Shown here: in pieces, positions 52,789 to 62,003 of the stretch
Numbering within the stretch: position 1 is the first letter of the stretch
Layout: each line of letters starts with the position of its first letter
From: Corticimicrobacter sp040137905
Lineage (GTDB): Bacteria; Pseudomonadota; Gammaproteobacteria; Burkholderiales; Burkholderiaceae_B
Assembly: GCF_040137905.1 (NCBI RefSeq)
Contig: NZ_JBEFDG010000044.1
Span: forward strand, 67,969-131,968
Length of the DNA: 64,000 nucleotides
Direction: 5' to 3'
Notes under the pieces: model-generated
Database searches by the model: none
Told to the model about the DNA's origin: nothing
Seen by the model: only the letters and a program-made list of their open reading frames with translations
Translations under genes and position numbers: made by a program

Positions 52789-53215
52789 CTACATCGTGTG
52801 AAAAGCCCCTGCCTGCCAGAAAGCGGGCCTGGCGCGCATAGTCGGCCGGCGCTTGCGGGAGTTCGCCACCGAAACGGCGCTGCCAGACCTCGCAGGCCCT
52901 GGGCAACTCGCTGCCGCGCAACTCTTCGCGCAACTCGGCCATCTGCTCAGCCGGGATACCATGCTGGCGCAGTTCATCGAGAATGCGTGCCGTCCCCTGC
53001 TTGTGCGCCTTGCGCTGCACCAGCCCCTGGGCAAAGCGTGTATCCGACTGCCAGCCGGCACGCTCAAGTTCGCCCAGGACGGCCTCGATATCGCCCGGTG
53101 TTTCGCTATGGGGCTGCAGCTTGCGCAGCAACTCCTGGCGGCTGTGTTCACGCCGCGACAACAGGGCCACCGCCCTCGACTTGAGCGAGGGCGTACGGCC
53201 GGACTTAGGCGTCAT
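52748..53215 (-). CDS. recX: Regulatory protein RecX
   Basis: A 155-residue helical protein with the three-helix RecX repeats (ALLSRREHSRQELLRKL, DTRFAQGLVQRKAHKQGTARIL and RQARFLAGRGFSHDVVKKIL, cited in part). RecX inhibits RecA filaments. The start at 53215 (MTPKSGRTPS) overlaps the recA stop by 11 bp, a normal arrangement; two Met codons just upstream are possible but overlap recA more. The 3' end overlaps metR by 41 bp, convergent. Confidence 0.94.
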   Translation of the reverse strand: MTPKSGRTPSLKSRAVALLSRREHSRQELLRKLQPHSETPGDIEAVLGELERAGWQSDTRFAQGLVQRKAHKQGTARILDELRQHGIPAEQMAELREELRGSELPRACEVWQRRFGGELPQAPADYARQARFLAGRGFSHDVVKKILAGGCPSDS

Positions 53216-54287
53216 CCCCATCGGCATCCGGCTGGGTTGCCACCGGCACGGAACCTGCCGGACGCGTGGCGACCCCCAGTTTTTCACGAACGAGGTTCTC
53301 AATCTCCAGCGCCAGCTCGGGACGTTGCTTGAGATAATCGCGCACGTTGTCCTTGCCCTGACCGATCCGATCACCGTTGTAGCTGTACCAGGCACCGGCC
53401 TTGTCGACGATACCCGCCTGCACGCCCAGGTCGATGACTTCACCTTCGCGAGAAATGCCTGCTCCATACATGATGTCGAACTCGGCCTGCTTGAAGGGCG
53501 GTGACACCTTGTTCTTGACGACCTTGACACGGGTCTCGTTGCCAACGACCTCGTCACCCTTTTTGATCGAACCGATGCGACGAATATCAAGCCGCACGGA
53601 CGCATAGAACTTGAGCGCATTGCCACCCGTGGTGGTCTCGGGGTTGCCGAACATCACGCCGATCTTCATGCGAATCTGGTTGATGAAGATCACCATGCAG
53701 TTGGTGCGCTTGATGGTCGCCGTGAGCTTGCGCAATGCCTGGCTCATCAGACGGGCCTGCAGACCGGGCAGCGAGTCGCCCATGTCGCCCTCGATTTCGG
53801 CCTTGGGCGTCAGCGCCGCCACCGAGTCGATCACGATCAGGTCAATCGAGCCGGAGCGTACCAGTGCGTCAGTAATCTCGAGCGCCTGCTCACCCGTATC
53901 GGGCTGGGAAATCAGCAGATCCTCGAGATTGACACCCAGGCGTGCAGCATACTGTACGTCGAGCGCATGCTCGGCATCGATGAAGGCGCAGGTGCCACCG
54001 ATCTTCTGCATTTCGGCGATGACCTGCAGGGTCAGCGTGGTCTTACCCGAAGACTCCGGACCGTAGACCTCGACCACACGGCCACGCGGCAGACCACCGA
54101 CGCCAAGGGCAATATCCAGCCCGAGCGAACCGGTCGAGACAACCTGGATATCGTGTTCGATCTGGTTGTCGCCATAGCGCATCACCGAACCCTTGCCGAA
54201 CTGCTTTTCGATCTGCGACAGGGCAGCAGCCAGGGCCTTGGCTTTCTCGGCCTTGGCAGCGGTGCCGGCCTTGGAGTTTGAATCCAT
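53205..54287 (-). CDS. recA: Recombinase RecA
   Basis: A 360-residue strand-exchange protein and SOS co-protease. It carries Walker A GPESSGKTT, ALKFYASVRLDIRR and the acidic Asp-rich tail (DADGDDA), all family marks. A LexA box covers its promoter at 54369-54388. It overlaps recX by 11 bp at the 3' end. It is the expected length for Betaproteobacteria (about 350). Confidence 0.99.
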   Translation of the reverse strand: MDSNSKAGTAAKAEKAKALAAALSQIEKQFGKGSVMRYGDNQIEHDIQVVSTGSLGLDIALGVGGLPRGRVVEVYGPESSGKTTLTLQVIAEMQKIGGTCAFIDAEHALDVQYAARLGVNLEDLLISQPDTGEQALEITDALVRSGSIDLIVIDSVAALTPKAEIEGDMGDSLPGLQARLMSQALRKLTATIKRTNCMVIFINQIRMKIGVMFGNPETTTGGNALKFYASVRLDIRRIGSIKKGDEVVGNETRVKVVKNKVSPPFKQAEFDIMYGAGISREGEVIDLGVQAGIVDKAGAWYSYNGDRIGQGKDNVRDYLKQRPELALEIENLVREKLGVATRPAGSVPVATQPDADGDDA

Positions 54288-54368
54288 GAATGATCCTTGT
54301 TGTCGTGTGGTGCGAGTGAAGACTGCTGCGCAACGCAGCGCCTGATATACGAATTATGCACCGGATTA

Positions 54369-54388
54369 TACTGTATATATGAACAGCA
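54369..54388 (-). promoter_or_regulatory. LexA (SOS) box over the recA promoter
   Basis: The site CTGT-ATATATGA-ACAG fits the LexA consensus CTGT-N8-ACAG exactly. On the minus strand it overlaps the -10 box TATAAT (54365-54370) of recA, so LexA binding would block RNA polymerase. The recA ATG is about 78 bp further on. The -35 box is not clear. Confidence 0.88.
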
Positions 54389-54445
54389 TGCGCAAATTCA
54401 GCACACCACCGCTCCACACCGCGTCAGCCAAGAACCGCCAGCGAC

Positions 54446-56077
54446 TCAGTCCAGATCGGCCTGCTCTGGCTCGGGCGTCGTTCCACCGGACAGCGAATGG
54501 CAAACCCGCCAGCTATGGTAGGCCACCCGCTCCAGCCAGCGCATCACATCCATGACCTTCATGGCATCGAAGGAGTCGCGGTGCCCGCCGGCGCTTTCAC
54601 GCAACACGGCCAGCCGTACCTGTTGCCGCAATTCGAGCAGGCGCGCCGTCTGCCCGGCCATCGCCTCTGCTTCCGCGTGCGCCACCGCCGGATCCTCAAC
54701 GGCACGCCGGGCCTCTTCCAGCACCTGCCGGGCAATCGCCGCCCCTTCCGTCGCCTGCGGATTGACACCGATGTCGCACAGTTGCTCCGGCAACTTCAGA
54801 CGCGACTGCAGCCGGACCAGATGATCGATGGCATGCATCTGATCCAGTCGACGCGGCATCAGATAGGCAGACTCCTCATCGACCGGAATGCGGGCAAAGA
54901 AATCCCGCACCTGCCGCAGGGCCTGCTTGAGCTTCTTGATCTTGTGCTCTTCCAGCACCAGCGCCTGGCCATCGTCACGCAGCGGACACTGGGCCGCAGA
55001 GGCAAGCAGATCAAACATCTCCCGACTGATACGTTCGAGCGCCTTGTGGGTGGTATCCAGTGCCACCTCAGGCACCTGCAACTGCGATTCATCCAGCAGA
55101 TTGACCAGGGTATCCGGCCGACTTGGCAGCAGCCGCTCGATCAAATGCGCAAAAGGTGCGGCAAACGGCAAGAACAGGCAGACGCCAACACCAATGAACA
55201 GGGTATGGAAAGCGACCAGGCTGACCGCCCCAGGTTGCAGCCCCAGGTAATGCTGCGCCCATCCGAGTGCCGCCATGAAGGCCGGCAACAGCAACAATGC
55301 CAGCAATCCTGTACTCAGGTTGAACAGCACATGTGCCAGCGCGGTACGCTTAGCCAGCACTGAACCACCAATGGCGGCCAGCACGCCCGTCATGGTCGTG
55401 CCGATGGCAGCACCGATCACCAGTACTGCGCCCTGCTCGAAACTGACCGTACCCGTGGAAAGTGCCGTCAACGTCATGGCCACCACCGCCGTGGAGGACT
55501 GCATCATTACCGTGACAACCATGCCGATCAGCATTGTCGCCAACCTGATGCCCAGGCCATCCATGTCCATGGCACGCAGCGAAAAATGCTCGGACAGGGT
55601 CTGCATGCCCTGCTGCATGAAATCGATGCCGACAAACATGATGCCGAAGCCGGACAGCGCCATGCCCAGCGCACGCACACGACCACGCGCCAACAGCTTC
55701 ATGAGCGCACCGATACCGATCAGTGGCATCGTATAGAGCCCCAGGCTGACCTTCAGACCCAGCAACGAAATCAGCCAGCCAGTCCCCGTCGTACCCAGGC
55801 TGGCCCCCATGACGACGCCGACGGCCTGTGGAAAGCTGAGCAGGCCCGCACTGACAAAGCCGATGAGGGTGATAGTAGTGGCCGCCGACGACTGGACCAG
55901 CAAAGTCAGCAACGTACCGGAAGTGAAAGCCTTGAAGGGGGTGCCCGTGAACTGCAGCAGCGCACGACGCAATGCATCGCCGCTGAAAGCCTTGAGACCG
56001 TCGGTGAGCAGCACCATGCCGGTCAGGAAGAGGCCGATGCCCCCCAGCAACTTGACGACCATCAGGACCATATGCAA
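54446..56077 (-). CDS. Na/Pi cotransporter family protein with PhoU-like tail
   Basis: A 543-residue membrane protein with two Na_Pi_cotrans repeats, each with the QSS motif (LLVQSSAATT and MMQSSTAVVAM), and eight to nine helices in the first 330 residues. A PhoU-like helical domain follows (about 345-520). This is the YjbB/NptA-like family of sodium-dependent phosphate transporters; E. coli YjbB exports phosphate. The start at 56077 has a second Met two codons later. It is preceded by a terminator and tRNA gene. Confidence 0.92.
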   Translation of the reverse strand: MHMVLMVVKLLGGIGLFLTGMVLLTDGLKAFSGDALRRALLQFTGTPFKAFTSGTLLTLLVQSSAATTITLIGFVSAGLLSFPQAVGVVMGASLGTTGTGWLISLLGLKVSLGLYTMPLIGIGALMKLLARGRVRALGMALSGFGIMFVGIDFMQQGMQTLSEHFSLRAMDMDGLGIRLATMLIGMVVTVMMQSSTAVVAMTLTALSTGTVSFEQGAVLVIGAAIGTTMTGVLAAIGGSVLAKRTALAHVLFNLSTGLLALLLLPAFMAALGWAQHYLGLQPGAVSLVAFHTLFIGVGVCLFLPFAAPFAHLIERLLPSRPDTLVNLLDESQLQVPEVALDTTHKALERISREMFDLLASAAQCPLRDDGQALVLEEHKIKKLKQALRQVRDFFARIPVDEESAYLMPRRLDQMHAIDHLVRLQSRLKLPEQLCDIGVNPQATEGAAIARQVLEEARRAVEDPAVAHAEAEAMAGQTARLLELRQQVRLAVLRESAGGHRDSFDAMKVMDVMRWLERVAYHSWRVCHSLSGGTTPEPEQADLD

Positions 56078-56098
56078 AAGCCCCCTGCCCGAAAGTGC

Positions 56099-56124
56099 AA
56101 AAAGCAGCCCGAAGGCTGCTTTTT
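56099..56124 (-). terminator. UUCG-loop terminator of the tRNA-Thr gene
   Basis: An 11-bp stem AAAAAGCAGCC/GGCTGCTTTTT with a TTCG tetraloop (minus strand) ends in five T and starts just after the tRNA 3' end. It separates the tRNA from the Na/Pi symporter gene. Confidence 0.9.
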
Positions 56125-56128
56125 AATC

Positions 56129-56204
56129 TGGTGCCGCTTGCCGGATTCGAACTGGCGACCTTTTCATTACGAATGAACTGCTCTACCAACTGAGCTAAAG
56201 CGGC
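56129..56204 (-). tRNA. tRNA-Thr, anticodon CGU
   Basis: A 76-base tRNA on the minus strand with CCA encoded. The acceptor stem GCCGCTT pairs with AAGCGGC, D-stem GCTC/GAGC, anticodon loop TTCGTAA and T-arm CCAGTTCGAATCCGG are all present. The 27-43 pair is G-A, the same as in E. coli thrW. It is a single copy with its own terminator. Confidence 0.97.
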
Positions 56205-56240
56205 GAAGTCATGTATTCTAGCATGACGATTTTTTACACG

Positions 56241-56489
56241 TCAACCACGCTTGGAAAATTTGCCGACGACGAACAGCACGATCAGTGCGCCCACAATGGA
56301 ACCGATCCAGCCTGCCCCTTCTCCCGGTTGATAGATACCCAATGCGCCACCCAGGAAGCCTGCCACGACCGAACCTATGATACCCAGCACCACGGTCAGG
56401 ACGATACCCATTTTCTGTTCGCCCGGCATGATGGCACGTGCCAGCAGACCCACGATGAAACCCACGACGATCATCCAGATAATGCCCAT
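56241..56489 (-). CDS. GlsB/YeaQ/YmgE-family small membrane protein
   Basis: An 82-residue protein with three membrane helices and the family pattern GFIVGLLARAIMPGEQKMG then GGALGIYQPGEGAGWIGSIVGAL (cited in part). Members (transglycosylase-associated protein family) are linked to stress responses, with no defined activity. CAGGAG lies 10-15 bp before the ATG at 56489. It sits directly after a strong terminator of the nuo operon and before the tRNA-Thr gene, so it probably has its own promoter. Confidence 0.93.
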   Translation of the reverse strand: MGIIWMIVVGFIVGLLARAIMPGEQKMGIVLTVVLGIIGSVVAGFLGGALGIYQPGEGAGWIGSIVGALIVLFVVGKFSKRG

Positions 56490-56507
56490 GCGCTTTTCTC
56501 CTGGTTG

Positions 56508-56543
56508 AAAAAAACCCGTCGCATGCGAAACACATGCGACGGG
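56508..56543 (-). terminator. Strong terminator after the nuo operon
   Basis: A perfect 11-bp stem CCCGTCGCATG/CATGCGACGGG with a 7-base loop is followed on the minus strand by seven T. It lies about 76 bp after the DUF2818 stop and just before the ribosome binding site of the YmgE-like gene. Confidence 0.92.
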
Positions 56544-56618
56544 CTCATGATAGGAAATTCAGGTACTGTCCGTCTACCTCGGAAGTGTCAATTCCAGTCA
56601 ATGTGCAATGCAGACAAC

Positions 56619-56939
56619 TCAGGCCTTGCGCTTGCGAAACAGATAACGGTAGACAAAACCCGGATAGGCCATCACCAGGAACAGACACAGCGTGATGGCA
56701 TAAAACTCCCATCCCTGCCGGAATCGGTTGCCGAGATTGCCCTCGAAGGCAAAGCCTACTGCACCGATCACCACATACAGCAGCAGGATTTCTGCCATGC
56801 GCACCCAGAGCGGCTTGACGGCAGGCCGCCCCTGCTGCTTCCAGGTCGCCACTGCAAGCACACGCTCGGTCAGGAATGGCAGATTGGCTGCCACCAGCGC
56901 CAGCGCAAGCAACAGCCAGACTGCCAGTGCCTGGTTCAT
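56619..56939 (-). CDS. DUF2818 small membrane protein at the end of the nuo operon
   Basis: A 106-residue protein with three membrane helices (about 5-25, 48-66 and 80-100) starting MNQALAVWLLLALALVAANLPFL. DUF2818 proteins always sit after nuoN in Betaproteobacteria; function unknown. The start at 56939 overlaps the nuoN stop by 4 bp (ATGA). The longer open frame upstream is inside nuoN. Confidence 0.9.
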   Translation of the reverse strand: MNQALAVWLLLALALVAANLPFLTERVLAVATWKQQGRPAVKPLWVRMAEILLLYVVIGAVGFAFEGNLGNRFRQGWEFYAITLCLFLVMAYPGFVYRYLFRKRKA

Positions 56940-58426
56940 TGCAGCGCCTGAATGCAGAGCGCCATCAGGCCGCCCGGCAGGATGCCGAACACCAGCAGCA
57001 GGATACCGTTGAGGGAGATCAGACCACGCTGGCACAGCGGGGTCACTGCCAGGGCAACCGCCTGTTCCTGAGCCTGCAGCCCTTGTTCTTCAGGCTCGTC
57101 GAAGTAAACGACCTTGACCACGCGCAGGTAGTAGAAAGCACCGATCAGCGAGAAGATCACGGCCACCACTGCCAGCCAGACCATGCCGGCCTCGACGACT
57201 GCTTGCAGCACAGCCAGCTTTGCATAGAAACCCACCAGCGGCGGAATACCCGCCAGCGAGAACATCAGCAACAGCAGGATGGCGGCATACCAGGGATGCT
57301 TGCGGTTCAATCCCTTCAGGTCGCTGATTTCCTCGCATTCGAAGCCATTGCGCGCCAGCAGCAGGATCATGCCGAAGCTGCCCAGCGTCGTCAGCACATA
57401 GGTCAGGATATAGAACAGCGATGCGCCATAAGCACCGACCGCAGCGTCAGGCTTGCCATCGATCACACCGGACAGCAGGCCCAGCAGCACGAACCCCATG
57501 TGTGAAATGGTGGAATAGGCCAGCATCCGCTTGAAATTGGTCTGCATGATGGCCGTCAGGTTGCCGATGGCCAGCGACAGCACGGCCAGGATCATCAGCA
57601 TGGGCTGCCAGTCGAAGGCCAGGCTGTGCAGGCCATCCGTCAGCAGGCGCAGCGTGATTGCAAAGGCAGCCAGCTTGGGTGCGCCACCCAACACCAGCGT
57701 GATGCCGGTCGGAGAACCCTGATAGACATCGGGCACCCACATATGGAATGGCGCAGCACCGAGCTTGAAGGCAAGACCTGCAACGACGAACACCACACCG
57801 AAGGCCAGTGCCATGGCCGGTGCCTCACCCGAAGCCAGCACCTGGGCAATGGCGGCGAGTTCAAGCTGGCCTGTGGCACCGTAGATCATCGACATGCCAT
57901 ACAGCAGGAAGCCCGATGCCAGTGCGCCCAGCACGAAATATTTCATGGCGGCTTCCGTGGCCACGGTGTTGTCACGACGCAGTGCGATCAGCGCATACAG
58001 CGACAGCGACATCAGTTCCAGGCCCAGATAGATACTGACCAGGTTGCTGGCCGAGATCATGACCATCTGCCCCAGCAAGGCAAACAGGATCAGGGTATAG
58101 AGCTCGCCACTGCGCAGCATGTCGCGTTCCAGCGCATAGGCGTGGCCATAGATCACCGTGGCGGCGACTGCGATATAGCTGGCGATCTTGAGCAGGTGCG
58201 ACAGGTTGTCGGCCACATACAGGCCATGGAAAGTCACGCCCTGCACACCGGCCTGCCACTGTGCCCAGCTCACGACCGTCAGGACGGCCAGCGTACCGAG
58301 GGTCAGCCAGTAGGTCACGAGGCGCTGTGCATGCTTGCTCAGCACATCGATCAGCAAAATGGCCAGACCGAGTGCCAGCAGGATGATTTCGGGCGCAGCA
58401 AGCGCGAAGTCGAATTGAGAATGCAT
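56936..58426 (-). CDS. nuoN: NADH-quinone oxidoreductase subunit N
   Basis: A 496-residue antiporter-like subunit of complex I with about 14 helices, including FKLGAAPFHMWVPDVYQGSPT (cited in part), the Lys in KYFVLGALASGFLLYG, and FSLAGIPPLVGFYAK. It takes part in proton pumping in the inner membrane. It follows nuoM by 9 bp and overlaps DUF2818. The length matches family (about 485). Confidence 0.97.
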   Translation of the reverse strand: MHSQFDFALAAPEIILLALGLAILLIDVLSKHAQRLVTYWLTLGTLAVLTVVSWAQWQAGVQGVTFHGLYVADNLSHLLKIASYIAVAATVIYGHAYALERDMLRSGELYTLILFALLGQMVMISASNLVSIYLGLELMSLSLYALIALRRDNTVATEAAMKYFVLGALASGFLLYGMSMIYGATGQLELAAIAQVLASGEAPAMALAFGVVFVVAGLAFKLGAAPFHMWVPDVYQGSPTGITLVLGGAPKLAAFAITLRLLTDGLHSLAFDWQPMLMILAVLSLAIGNLTAIMQTNFKRMLAYSTISHMGFVLLGLLSGVIDGKPDAAVGAYGASLFYILTYVLTTLGSFGMILLLARNGFECEEISDLKGLNRKHPWYAAILLLLMFSLAGIPPLVGFYAKLAVLQAVVEAGMVWLAVVAVIFSLIGAFYYLRVVKVVYFDEPEEQGLQAQEQAVALAVTPLCQRGLISLNGILLLVFGILPGGLMALCIQALQ

Positions 58427-58435
58427 AATCGACGC

Positions 58436-59935
58436 CTACAGTTTGGAAGAAGCAACGTGTTGCAGCAGCGCCTCGACAGAGACATGCATCACATCGGTGA
58501 AGGGTTTCGGATAGATCCCCATGAACAGTACGGCAATCGCCAGAATGCCCAGGATCAGGAATTCGCGGGAACTGACATCCTGCAGCTTGGCAACCTGCTC
58601 ATGAACGACCGGACCGAACGCCACGCGCTTGACCATCCAGAGCGAATAGGCAGCACCCAGGATCAGGGCCGTGGCCGTCAGCAGGCCAATCCAGAAGTTG
58701 TACTCGACCGCGCCCATGATGACGAAGAACTCGCCCACGAACCCGCTGGTTGCCGGCAGGCCGCTGTTGGCCATGGAGAACAGCACGAAGAAGGTCACGA
58801 AACGCGGCATTACGTTGATCACGCCACCGTAATCGGCGATCTTGCGCGAATGCACCCGATCATAGAGCACGCCAATGCAGAAGAACATGGCACCCGAGAC
58901 GAAGCCGTGAGACACCATCTGCACGATTGCGCCTTCGACACCGGCCTGGTTGAAGATGAAGAAACCCAGGGTGACGAAACCCATGTGGGCGACCGACGAA
59001 TAGGCCACCAGCTTCTTCATGTCGTCCTGTACCAGGGCCACCAGACCAATGTAGATCACAGCGACCAGTGACAGCGCGATGATCAGGCCCGCCAGGCTAT
59101 GCGCGGCATCCGGCGTGATCGGCAGAGAAAAGCGCAGAAAACCGTAGGCACCCAGCTTGAGCATGATCGCGGCCAGCACGATCGAACCCCCCGTCGGAGC
59201 CTCGACGTGAGCATCAGGCAGCCAGGTGTGCACCGGCCACATCGGCACCTTGACGGCGAACGCCATGAACAACGCCAGGAAGATCAGGATCTGCGGCGTC
59301 ATGCCCAGCTTGGTCTGATGCCAGGTCTGGATGTCGAAGCTGCCACCCGAGACATTCCAGAGGTAGATGAAGGCGACCAGCGTCAGCAGTGAACCCAGCA
59401 GCGTATAGAGAAAAAACTTGAACGCGGCATAGACACGGTTCGGACCACCCCAGACACCGATGATGATGTACATCGGGATCAGCGTGGCTTCGAAGAAGAC
59501 GTAGAACAGCAGGCCATCGAGCGAGGCGAACACGCCCACCATGAAGCCCGACAGGATCAGGAAGGCTGCCATGTACTGGGCAACGCGCACCTTGATCACT
59601 TCCCAGCCGGCCAGCACCACGATGATGGTGATGAAGGCGGTCAGCAACACGAACCACAGCGAAATGCCGTCCACGCCGAGATGGTAGAAGACGTTGAAAG
59701 TCTCGATCCAGGATGCCTTCTCGACAAACTGCATACTGGCCGTACTGCTGTCAAAGCCGAGATAGAGGGGAATCGTGGCCAGGAAACTGATCACGGCACC
59801 CGCCAGCGCCAGCCAGCGGGTCGCGTTGGCGCGATCGTCCCGCCCCACGGCCAGCACCAGCAGGCCCGAGAGGATGGGAAGGACAATCGCAAGCGTCAGC
59901 CAGGGAATATTTGAAGTTGCCATTTCGCTTGCCAT
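58436..59935 (-). CDS. nuoM: NADH-quinone oxidoreductase subunit M
   Basis: A 499-residue antiporter-like complex I subunit. It has the proton-channel Glu in FEATLIPMYIIIG, the Lys in KVPMWPVHTWLPDAHVEAP (cited in part) and KLGAYGFLRFSLP, and about 14 helices. The start at 59935 overlaps the nuoL stop; the Met four residues later (MATSNIP) is also possible. It precedes nuoN by 9 bp. Confidence 0.97.
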   Translation of the reverse strand: MASEMATSNIPWLTLAIVLPILSGLLVLAVGRDDRANATRWLALAGAVISFLATIPLYLGFDSSTASMQFVEKASWIETFNVFYHLGVDGISLWFVLLTAFITIIVVLAGWEVIKVRVAQYMAAFLILSGFMVGVFASLDGLLFYVFFEATLIPMYIIIGVWGGPNRVYAAFKFFLYTLLGSLLTLVAFIYLWNVSGGSFDIQTWHQTKLGMTPQILIFLALFMAFAVKVPMWPVHTWLPDAHVEAPTGGSIVLAAIMLKLGAYGFLRFSLPITPDAAHSLAGLIIALSLVAVIYIGLVALVQDDMKKLVAYSSVAHMGFVTLGFFIFNQAGVEGAIVQMVSHGFVSGAMFFCIGVLYDRVHSRKIADYGGVINVMPRFVTFFVLFSMANSGLPATSGFVGEFFVIMGAVEYNFWIGLLTATALILGAAYSLWMVKRVAFGPVVHEQVAKLQDVSSREFLILGILAIAVLFMGIYPKPFTDVMHVSVEALLQHVASSKL

Positions 59936-61992
59936 CAGTGATGCACCAGCACAAAGAAAGTAATCAGGGCCATGATGCCGATGATCATGGCAAAGGCGTA
60001 GTGGTAGATATAGCCGGTCTGGACATGACGGCTCACGGCCGCGATCCAGCCCACCAGCTTGACGCTGCCATTGACGATGAAACCGTCGATCAGGCCGCGA
60101 TCACCCTTCTGCCAGAAGCTCGTACCCAGCCAGCGTGCACCACGCGCAATGATCTGCTCATTGACCCAGTCAACGTAGTACTTGTTCTCTAGTACCTTGT
60201 TCACGCCACGCAGGTTGCGCTGGATGGTTTCCGGCACCTTGGGATTGACGAGATAGCAGTACCAGGCAATCACCGCACCCGCCACCACTAGCCAGAACGG
60301 CAGCGTGATGAATGCATGCAGGCCATAGGCCACCCAGCCATGCCACTTGGCAGCCAGTTCGGCCATCGCCGGATGCTCGGGGAACACCGCGATGACGCCC
60401 TGGAAGAAATCACCGAACAGCATGGGCTGCACGACCAGCGCGCCGATGATCACCGACGGAATAGCCAACAGCACCAGCGGCAGCGTCACCACCCAGGGGG
60501 ATTCGTGCGGCACGCCGCCATGATGACCATGATCATCGTGCGCATGAGCATCTGCGCCATGCGCGTGGCTGTCATGGCCATGATCATCATGACCATGTGC
60601 GTGTGCACCACTGGTATCGAAGCGCTCCTTGCCATGGAATACCAGGAAGTACACGCGGAACGAATACAGCGAGGTCACGAATACACCGATCAGCGTCGCG
60701 TAGTATGCGAACGTGGCCCCCCAGACATTGGCTTCACCGGCTGCCTCGATCAGCAGTTCCTTCGAGTAGTAACCCGAGAAGAACGGCGTACCGACCAGGG
60801 CCAGTGTACCGATCAGGAAGGTGATCCAGGTGATCGGCATGTATTTGCGCAGGCCGCCCATCTTGCGGATATCCTGCTCGTGGTGCATGCCGATGATGAC
60901 CGAGCCGGCTCCCAGGAACAGCAGCGCCTTGAAGAAAGCGTGCGTCAGCAGGTGCATGGCTGCGATCGAGTAGGCCGAAGCACCCAGCGCCACCGTCATG
61001 TAGCCAAGCTGTGACAGCGTGGAATACGCCACCACCCGCTTGATGTCAGTCTGGATGATCCCCAGGATACCCAGGAACAGCGCACCGATACCGCCGATCA
61101 CGATGATGAACGAGAGTGCCGTCGACGACATTTCGAACAGCGGCGAGAATCGCCCCACCATGAAAATACCAGCCGTCACCATGGTTGCCGCGTGGATCAG
61201 CGCCGAAATCGGTGTGGGGCCTTCCATCGAGTCAGGCAACCAGGCATGCAACGGCACCTGTGCCGATTTACCCATGGCACCGATGAACAGGCAGATACAT
61301 GCCACCGTGACCAGCATCCAGTCGGTACCCGGCAACGTCAGACCAGCCAGGCGATCGCTTTGCGCGAAGACTTCGCCGTAGTGCATGGTGCCGGTATAGG
61401 CAAACAGCAGGCCGATGCCCAGCACGAAGCCGAAGTCACCCACGCGGTTGATCAGGAACGCCTTCATGTTGGCGAAGATTGCCGTTGGCTTGGTATACCA
61501 GAAACCGATCAGCAGGTATGAGACCAGGCCCACTGCTTCCCAGCCGAAGAACAGCTGCACCATGTTGTTGGACATGACCAGCATGAGCATCGAGAAGGTG
61601 AACAGCGAGATATACGAAAAGAAACGCTGATAGCCAGGGTCATCCACCATATAGCCAATGGTGTAGATGTGCACCATCAGCGACACGGAGGTCACCACCA
61701 CCATCATCATGGCCGACAGCGGATCGATCAGGAAACCGATCTGCATCGGGATATCGCCGATCAGCGACCAGGTGTAGACCGCACCGTCAAAGCGCAGGCC
61801 ATTGATCACATCGATGAGCACCACCACCGAGCCGATGGCCGATACCAGCACGCCCAGGATGGTGATCATGTGCGACGCACGACGTCCGACCAGCGGGCGA
61901 CCGAAAAAGGCGGTGCCGAACAGGCCTGCCAGGATGGCACCGACCAGAGGGGCCAGTGCAATTACAAGATAAAGACCGGGTGTACTTGACAT
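59935..61992 (-). CDS. nuoL: NADH-quinone oxidoreductase subunit L with a histidine-rich loop
   Basis: A 685-residue antiporter-like complex I subunit with the long lateral helix at the C-terminal end. Marks are FFGWEAVGLVSYLLIGFW, KSAQVPLHAWLPDSMEGPTP (cited in part) and TYLT-type ATMVTAGIFMV. A His/Asp/Gly-rich loop of about 30 residues, with 12 His, interrupts a loop between helices at about residues 462-493. The start at 61992 (MSSTPGLY) is 12 bp after the nuoK stop; an earlier ATG overlaps nuoK. Confidence 0.96.
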   Translation of the reverse strand: MSSTPGLYLVIALAPLVGAILAGLFGTAFFGRPLVGRRASHMITILGVLVSAIGSVVVLIDVINGLRFDGAVYTWSLIGDIPMQIGFLIDPLSAMMMVVVTSVSLMVHIYTIGYMVDDPGYQRFFSYISLFTFSMLMLVMSNNMVQLFFGWEAVGLVSYLLIGFWYTKPTAIFANMKAFLINRVGDFGFVLGIGLLFAYTGTMHYGEVFAQSDRLAGLTLPGTDWMLVTVACICLFIGAMGKSAQVPLHAWLPDSMEGPTPISALIHAATMVTAGIFMVGRFSPLFEMSSTALSFIIVIGGIGALFLGILGIIQTDIKRVVAYSTLSQLGYMTVALGASAYSIAAMHLLTHAFFKALLFLGAGSVIIGMHHEQDIRKMGGLRKYMPITWITFLIGTLALVGTPFFSGYYSKELLIEAAGEANVWGATFAYYATLIGVFVTSLYSFRVYFLVFHGKERFDTSGAHAHGHDDHGHDSHAHGADAHAHDDHGHHGGVPHESPWVVTLPLVLLAIPSVIIGALVVQPMLFGDFFQGVIAVFPEHPAMAELAAKWHGWVAYGLHAFITLPFWLVVAGAVIAWYCYLVNPKVPETIQRNLRGVNKVLENKYYVDWVNEQIIARGARWLGTSFWQKGDRGLIDGFIVNGSVKLVGWIAAVSRHVQTGYIYHYAFAMIIGIMALITFFVLVHH

Positions 61993-62003
61993 CTTTAACC
62001 CCA

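Noticed and set aside
57626..59071. A 481-codon open frame opposite nuoN and nuoM
   Set aside because: Antisense of two clear membrane-protein genes; extremely His/Gln/Asp-rich, the mirror of Val/Leu codons.
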